Shown here: positions 33,632-38,350 of the stretch, one piece after another
How the letters are laid out: each line of letters begins with the position of its first letter
Numbering within the stretch: the stretch's first letter is position 1
Assembly (NCBI GenBank): GCA_018713105.1
Contig: DVFT01000182.1
Location: forward strand, 1-38,350
Direction of reading: 5' to 3'
Source of the DNA: Candidatus Limivivens merdigallinarum
GTDB taxonomy: Bacteria > Bacillota > Clostridia > Lachnospirales > Lachnospiraceae
DNA length: 38,350 bases
The notes under the pieces: model-generated
The model's input: the letters and a program-made list of their open reading frames with translations, nothing else
Database searches by the model: none
Told to the model about the DNA's origin: nothing
Made by a program: the position numbers and the translations under genes

Positions 33632-35166
33632 TGTGTCACCTGGCTTTCTATCAATACGATTTGTCCTTCTTCCAGCCCCGATTCCACCGCGACCGTTTTC
33701 CCATTGGAAAATCCCGTCTCGATATCCGTCTCCACGATCGTACCATCCTCATTCAGGACTTTCACCCAGGATCGGGTGCCGTCCAAATGGACTGCCTGGT
33801 TGGAAATATAAATGGTATCCTCTTCCGTCCTTCCGGCGATGCTGACTTCCCCGGTCATCCCTGTATACACCTTGCTGGTATCTCCTGTAAGTCCCGCTGT
33901 GACCTCATAGCTTACTGTGGAGGAACCTGTGGAAGCAGTGGTGGAAATATCTGTGACCTCTGCCTCAAACGGCTCTCCGTCGTATGCGGTCAAATAAACC
34001 GTCACCACATCTCCCACTGCCACATTGGAAATATCATCCTGAGAAACCGATACTGTCATGGATACGTCCTCCGAATCCAGAAATGTTACCACCGCTGCGT
34101 CGCTTACCAATGTATCTCCTGCAGAGTAAGCCACCTCCATCACGGTTCCGGAATATTCCGCATAAATGATTCCGTCTCCGATCTGTTCTTCAAATTCAGC
34201 CAGATTTTCCTCACATTCCGTCAGTGTATCCTTTGCCTCATTGAGGTCGTCCTCTAAGCCGTCCGTATCAATCTGATACAGCTGGTCTGCATATTTATAA
34301 TTCGTCATGGCATTTTCGTAAACCTGTTCTGCTTCAATGGTACCGGTCGTGAGATTATTCTGTGCAATTTTAAGCTCCGCTTCCAGAGCCTCCAGCTCAT
34401 CCTCATCGTCTGTATCCGCGATCTCCTCTTCCAGCTCTGTCACCGCTTCTTCCAGGCTGGTAATCGTAGCCTGATACGTTTCCTCCGCTGTTTCCCCTTC
34501 CGCTAAGTACATTTGATAGGTATAATCTGCTTCCGCCTGCTTCGTCTCCACATTGATCTCCTCCTTGGAAACCAAAAGTTCTGCGGAAGCTACCGCCGCT
34601 TCCAGCTGTTCCCGGTATTCCTGGATGCTGGCATCTGTAATCTTCAGAAGCTAGTCTCCCTCTTCTACCGTCTGACCCGGAGCGATATAGACCTCCTCCA
34701 CCACCAGGGAAGTAGACTCGCCGGTTTCTGAGTTCCCTGACGAGCTGTCCGAACCTGAAGCCATCCCGGAGGCCCCTGTCATGGAAACCGTATTTTCCAC
34801 TGCCGCAGCCCCCTGGCTTTCACCTCCTCCCTGCTGCGCTGATGACTGCCCGGAAGAAACCGCCGTGCCGGAACCGCCATCCTGGCTGGCGGAGCTGTCT
34901 GTATCTGAACTTGCAGAAACCGTCGTCACTTCTGCGACCGTAAAGGTCTGCTCCGTCGTTCCGTATTCAATCGTCCCGTCTTCCTGAATTCCTGAAGAAA
35001 CAGATCCCCGGCGTACGGTTTCTTCCTTATAATTCTGTACAGACAACGTTTCCTCCTGCTGATTCTGGCGCTGATATAACGTGTATCCCCCTGTCCCTGC
35101 TGCGAGCACAAGCACAATGGCGAGCAGCACTTTTCCTGCCCTGCGTCTTGGTCTTTTTTTACTCAT
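33628..35166 (-). pseudogene. Membrane-fusion (HlyD/RND-type) protein interrupted by an in-frame TAG
   Basis: The reading frame from the ATG at 35166 (GAGGAGG upstream) runs 171 codons, meets TAG at 34653-34651 and then stays open in the same frame to 33628. Joined, it is a 511-residue adaptor protein: basic N-terminus and membrane anchor (about 11-28), Ser/Gly-rich insertion (about 85-150), first half-lipoyl motif VVEEVYIAPGQTVEEGD, coiled coil, second lipoyl half and beta-barrel domains. The TAG falls where the paralogue upstream has Gln in EGTQILKL, so a single CAG to TAG change explains it. An AAGGAGGAG site with a GTG at 34551 might permit restart, but without the anchor. It could be a true mutation, a sequencing error or a suppressed stop. 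Confidence 0.85.
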
Positions 35167-38128
35167 TTCCCTGAACCTCCTCTGATTCCTCCTGCTCCGG
35201 ATCTATCGTCACGCTTGCTGATGAACCTGCCGTCAGGCGTCCGTTTTCATTTTCCATGGTAATCGTCACCTCGTAGTTCACCGTCGTTCTGGAGTTTCCT
35301 TCCTGTACCTCCATTGCTTTTTCCGTGACAGTGCCGCTTTGTTCCTGTCTGCCAGCCACCGTCACCTCTACCGTATCTCCCACCTGCATCTCGGAAATTT
35401 GTTCCTGAGGCACGGCAATCGTGACCGTTACCTGCTCCGTATTATAATAGCTGAGAACAGGGGTTCCGCTGCTCAGCACATCCTCAGCCGCATAATTGAC
35501 TGACGCAATCAACCCGCTGTTTTGGGCAGTGACTATACCGTCTTCCATGGATTCCAGGACTTGTTTTTTCTCTTCCAGTTCCTCTTGCGCCGTTTGGGCT
35601 TCCTGCAAGGTATCCTCCCAATCCTCCAGTGTCTCTTCATAAGTAATCTCAGCCAGTTTTCCCTCCAGAACTGCTGTATCATACGTATATTGGATTTCAA
35701 GTTCTGTTGCCTTTTGGTTTCTGATCAGCTCCGCATACTGGCTGCTGACGGTATCCGCCGCCTCTTCAAGCTGTTCCAGAAGACTCTCCGCGCTGTCACT
35801 GTCAGAGGGTTCCTGTTCCAAAAGGTTTTCTACCTGGGTCAGATCATAGGTATCCCCAAACAGACTGATATCCTCTTCGCTGAGGTTTAATTCTTCCATG
35901 GTCATAGAACCGCTCTCTTCACCGTCAAGGGATCCCGCAGAGACTCCCCCGGACACACCGGACATTCCTCCGCTTCCTCCCATAGAACCAGCCGCCCCCA
36001 TGCTGCCGCCGGAAGCGTTGCCTCCTGCAGCACTGCCCGTTCCATTGTTCTCCGGCAGCGTTCCGGATTCGGCGCCCTGCCCAGTTCCGTCTGCGGAACC
36101 TGCTTCTGTACCTTCCTCTGGTCTCTGTCCTCCTGGCTGCCCTTCCGTCTCTCCTGCGGGGCTTCCCGTCTGTCCTGTCTGGCTTTCTGTCTCTCCTGAC
36201 GGGTCTCCCGTCTGTCCTGTCTGGCTTTCTGTCTCTCCTGACGGGTCTCCCGTCTGTCCTGTCTGGCTTTCTGTCTCTCCTGACGGGTTTCCCGTCTGCT
36301 CTGTCTGGCTTCCTGTCTCTCCTGCTAGGTCTCCTGTCTCTCCTGCTGAGCTTTCTGTCTCTCCTGCTAGGTCTCCTGTCTCTCCTGCTGAGCTTTCTGT
36401 CTCTTCTGCCAGGTCTCCCGCCTCTCCTGCGGGGCTTTCTGTCTCTCCTTGTCCGGCTGCTTCGAGCTGCGTTTCCAGGTTTAAAATCTGATTCTGTAAT
36501 TCCTGAATCTCCTCTTCCTGGCTGCTCAGAGTAAGTTCCTGCAGAGAAATCAGTTCCTCATACAGGCTGCTTCTCTCTGCGCTTGCTTCGCTTAACTGAG
36601 TCAGAAGAATGGTGATATTTTCTTTATCCAGCTGCTCCTGGTCGGCGTCATCACTTTCAAATAAAACTGCCAGGACATTTTTCTGCAGGGTGATGTCATT
36701 CTCTATTTGCGCAATACATTCATCCAGTACCGTAATATAATCCTGATATTCAATACCAGCCATCTCCAGCGCTTCCGTCACAATTTTCGGAATATCCTCT
36801 GTCATCTCCTTGACATTCTTCATATGCTGGCTCACCGTCGTATCCCCATTAATGGAAGCACGGAGCGACGATTCCAGGGCACTCTCCCCTTCCTCTGTCT
36901 CTGAGCCCTCTGTCTCCGAGGTTTCTGTGGAATCAGACGAAGCGCTGTCCTCTGTTTCCATTCCCAACAGTGCTTCCAGCTGTGCCAGAATCGTATCATA
37001 GGTCTGGGCATTGGACTGGAGCTGTGATTTCAATTCCTCCATCTGTTGCCCTAGATCCTCCTCTGTTTCAGTCTCGGTTTCACTTTCTGTTTCTTCTCCG
37101 GTTCCAGTTCCGTCTTCGCTTCCCGGTGTTTCGCTTTCGGATTCACTTCCGTTTTCCGTATCAGGCGTTTCGCTTCCATTTCCGGATTCTCCACCAGTCT
37201 CTGGCACTTCACTTTCGTTCCCGGATTCTCCACCGGTACCTGGTACTTCACTTTCGTTCCCGGATTCTCCACCGATACCTGGTACTTCACTTTCGTTCCC
37301 GGATTCTTCACCGGTACCTGGCACTTCACTTTCGTTCCCGGATTCTTCACCGGTACCGGAAGTTCCGTCTTCGCTCCCGGTTTCTTCTCCAGTATCTGGT
37401 CGGTCGCTTTCACTTTCTGTCTCTGGAATCTGTGGAGCGCTCCCCGAAGGTATACTGCCGTCTTCTCCAGTATTTTCAGACATTCCCTGCCCCTCTGACG
37501 CTTCTCCTCCCAGACCGGTTTCGCCACTGGACTGTGCACCGCCGGAACCGCTCATGTTTCCGCCGCTCCCTCCTGACGAGCTTCCGCCACCTGAAGAACT
37601 CCCATAACTTCCGCTGTCTATCCCTGCCTGTACCTCTGAAATCTTATCTTCTATTTCCGGCTGTATTTCTTCGTAAGCCGCGATGGTACTTTCCAATTCA
37701 TCCTGCTGATACTCCCTGACAAACTCTGCCTGTTCTGCTTGCGCTTCCGCCATTTCATACTCGTATTTCGCTTCCAATATACCTTCGTCGTACTCCAGCT
37801 GCGTATTGGTTAGTGTATTTTCAGCTCTTATGATAGCCGCCTCATAGTAGTCCAGTGCTTCCTGATAGCTTTCCTCTGTCAGCTTCAGGATCTGGGTTCC
37901 TTCCTGAATCTGTTCCCCTGCCTCTACATAGACCTCTTCCACAACCAACTCGGCTGCAAGCCCTTCGATATCGAGGCTCTCATCCACTGTTGACATTTCT
38001 GTCGTCCCATCATACTGGAGCTCTTCCGCTGACACAGTCGGAATTATTCCGCCTGTCTGGTTCAGTGAAAACGCCAGCGCTGAAACAAAAGCTGTTTTTT
38101 TCACATTTTTGTAGCTTGGTCTTCCCAT
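35159..38128 (-). CDS. Very large membrane-fusion (HlyD-type) protein with low-complexity insertions
   Basis: 989 residues from the ATG at 38128 (GAGGAG eight bases upstream; the GTG nine bases earlier overlaps that site). Layout: weak signal peptide (about 8-34), first half-lipoyl LVVEEVYVEAGEQIQEG (about 61-77), coiled coil (85-167), Gly/Ser/Glu/Pro-rich insertion (170-360), helical segments (360-390, 430-560), second insertion (560-745) of 14-residue repeats and a Gly-rich part, coiled coil (760-862), second lipoyl half SGLIASVNYAAEDVLSSGTPVL and beta-barrel. Ordinary members have about 350-450 residues. It overlaps the next gene by 8 bases and shares its lipoyl sequence, so they are paralogues. 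It is the first gene of the operon. Confidence 0.85.
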   Translation of the reverse strand: MGRPSYKNVKKTAFVSALAFSLNQTGGIIPTVSAEELQYDGTTEMSTVDESLDIEGLAAELVVEEVYVEAGEQIQEGTQILKLTEESYQEALDYYEAAIIRAENTLTNTQLEYDEGILEAKYEYEMAEAQAEQAEFVREYQQDELESTIAAYEEIQPEIEDKISEVQAGIDSGSYGSSSGGGSSSGGSGGNMSGSGGAQSSGETGLGGEASEGQGMSENTGEDGSIPSGSAPQIPETESESDRPDTGEETGSEDGTSGTGEESGNESEVPGTGEESGNESEVPGIGGESGNESEVPGTGGESGNESEVPETGGESGNGSETPDTENGSESESETPGSEDGTGTGEETESETETETEEDLGQQMEELKSQLQSNAQTYDTILAQLEALLGMETEDSASSDSTETSETEGSETEEGESALESSLRASINGDTTVSQHMKNVKEMTEDIPKIVTEALEMAGIEYQDYITVLDECIAQIENDITLQKNVLAVLFESDDADQEQLDKENITILLTQLSEASAERSSLYEELISLQELTLSSQEEEIQELQNQILNLETQLEAAGQGETESPAGEAGDLAEETESSAGETGDLAGETESSAGETGDLAGETGSQTEQTGNPSGETESQTGQTGDPSGETESQTGQTGDPSGETESQTGQTGSPAGETEGQPGGQRPEEGTEAGSADGTGQGAESGTLPENNGTGSAAGGNASGGSMGAAGSMGGSGGMSGVSGGVSAGSLDGEESGSMTMEELNLSEEDISLFGDTYDLTQVENLLEQEPSDSDSAESLLEQLEEAADTVSSQYAELIRNQKATELEIQYTYDTAVLEGKLAEITYEETLEDWEDTLQEAQTAQEELEEKKQVLESMEDGIVTAQNSGLIASVNYAAEDVLSSGTPVLSYYNTEQVTVTIAVPQEQISEMQVGDTVEVTVAGRQEQSGTVTEKAMEVQEGNSRTTVNYEVTITMENENGRLTAGSSASVTIDPEQEESEEVQGNE
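36143..36448 (-). repeat. 42-bp tandem repeats in the large membrane-fusion gene
   Basis: About seven units of 42 bp encode 14-residue repeats of two kinds, ETESSAGETGDLAG and ETESQTGQTGDPSG. Several adjacent copies are almost identical in DNA, which points to recent expansion. Confidence 0.85.
37169..37354 (-). repeat. 39-bp tandem repeats in the large membrane-fusion gene
   Basis: Between four and five units of 39 bp encode the 13-residue unit GESGNESEVPGTG in the first low-complexity insertion. DNA copies differ at only a few positions. Confidence 0.85.
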
Positions 38129-38235
38129 CTCGCACACTCCTCGTTTTGCTGTGATTTCACTCCTACCATACAGAATGAACCTAAATTGTGGTTAAAATAT
38201 TCTTTAAAGAAACTGTGAAATGTAACCGCATGAAA

Positions 38236-38283
38236 AGGATCCCGTGGATTCCAAAGCGTTTCCGCATTGGATCACGGGATCCT
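38236..38283 (-). terminator. Hairpin upstream of the exporter operon
   Basis: A perfect 11-bp outer stem, AGGATCCCGTG/CACGGGATCCT, with a further imperfect inner stem, is followed on the minus strand by TTTTC. It probably ends a minus-strand gene lying beyond the right edge. In the remaining 38129-38235 I see no clear promoter; CACAGTTT and CACAATTT in the A/T-rich part form a weak direct repeat. Confidence 0.5.
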
Positions 38284-38304
38284 CATTGTTGGGGATGTGC
38301 TGCT

Positions 38305-38350
38305 GGTTCCTATCGGTTTTACGCAAATTGGATAGAACCATATATTTTTT
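38305..38350 (+). terminator. Second hairpin with T-run at the right edge
   Basis: GGTTCCTATC pairs with GATAGAACC (one bulged C), and the plus strand continues ATATATTTTTT to the window end. It has terminator form for the plus strand although no plus-strand gene precedes it. Confidence 0.45.

Noticed and set aside
34651-34653. Pyrrolysine or other recoding at TAG
   Set aside because: No pyl genes or insertion structure are visible in the window, and the paralogue has Gln at the site; a point mutation is simpler.
35898-36491. Long plus-strand ORF with a VCPVWLSVSPDG repeat
   Set aside because: It is the antisense shadow of the tandem repeats in the large membrane-fusion gene, whose frame encodes recognisable domains on both sides.
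36143-37354. Possible CRISPR array from regularly spaced repeats
   Set aside because: The repeats are contiguous, in frame within a coding sequence and have no unique spacers.
37011-37719. Plus-strand ORFs rich in Phe/Arg or Ser/Pro
   Set aside because: Antisense readings of the first low-complexity insertion; no start signals.

Overview
The window looks like chromosomal DNA of a gut-type Gram-positive anaerobe of the class Clostridia, most likely family Lachnospiraceae. The reasons are strong AGGAGG ribosome-binding sites, sigma-A type promoters with 17-bp spacers, and the gene set: HPr kinase beside a ROK glucokinase, DUF1846, a DegV protein, CyuA-type cysteine desulfidase, DUF1002, DUF368 and a CD3324-family protein. 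The family placement is inference, because no rRNA or species marker is present. There is no integrase, transposase, phage gene or CRISPR array.

Left part (1-4250). The left edge holds a purine-rich minus-strand stretch with a good promoter and hairpins that looks like a structured RNA or long leader running out of the window. Next comes a two-gene minus operon: a short choloylglycine-hydrolase-like Ntn hydrolase coupled to a Vat/CatB-type acetyltransferase. Its promoter is followed by a 160-bp palindromic element that would sit in the 5' UTR. A CD3324-family DNA-binding-like protein with a possible leader ORF, and a secreted protein with two bacterial Ig-like domains, follow.

Core part (4251-16812). 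On the minus strand are glcK, hprK, uvrC and ftsH (carbon catabolite control, nucleotide excision repair, membrane proteolysis). Divergent from ftsH are a DUF1846 gene, a non-coding stretch with a 127-bp-spaced direct repeat, and nagB. Facing nagB across a bidirectional terminator are degV, a glycerophosphodiester phosphodiesterase gene, cyuA and a GNAT acetyltransferase gene.

Middle part (16813-28310). A secreted DUF1002 protein with a TEAP-rich repeat tail, an RmlD-like reductase with a SagB-type nitroreductase, a MATE exporter, a dus gene coupled to an unrecognised cytoplasmic protein, a SRAP/HMCES-type DNA-crosslink protein, then a phosphate/lipid-carrier group (unknown membrane protein, PiT, DUF47, DUF368). 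tRNA-Glu and tRNA-Cys share one promoter and terminator.

Right part (28311-38350). Seven minus-strand genes with overlapping or nearly abutting ends form one operon: a very large membrane-fusion protein, a second membrane-fusion protein interrupted by an in-frame TAG codon, a MacB-type permease, a small membrane-anchored accessory protein, an ABC ATPase, an OmpR-type response regulator and a histidine kinase. All the extracytoplasmic parts carry long acidic or Gly/Ser/Glu-rich low-complexity insertions, several built from perfect or near-perfect tandem repeats. This self-regulated exporter is the most unusual system in the window; its substrate cannot be read from the sequence.
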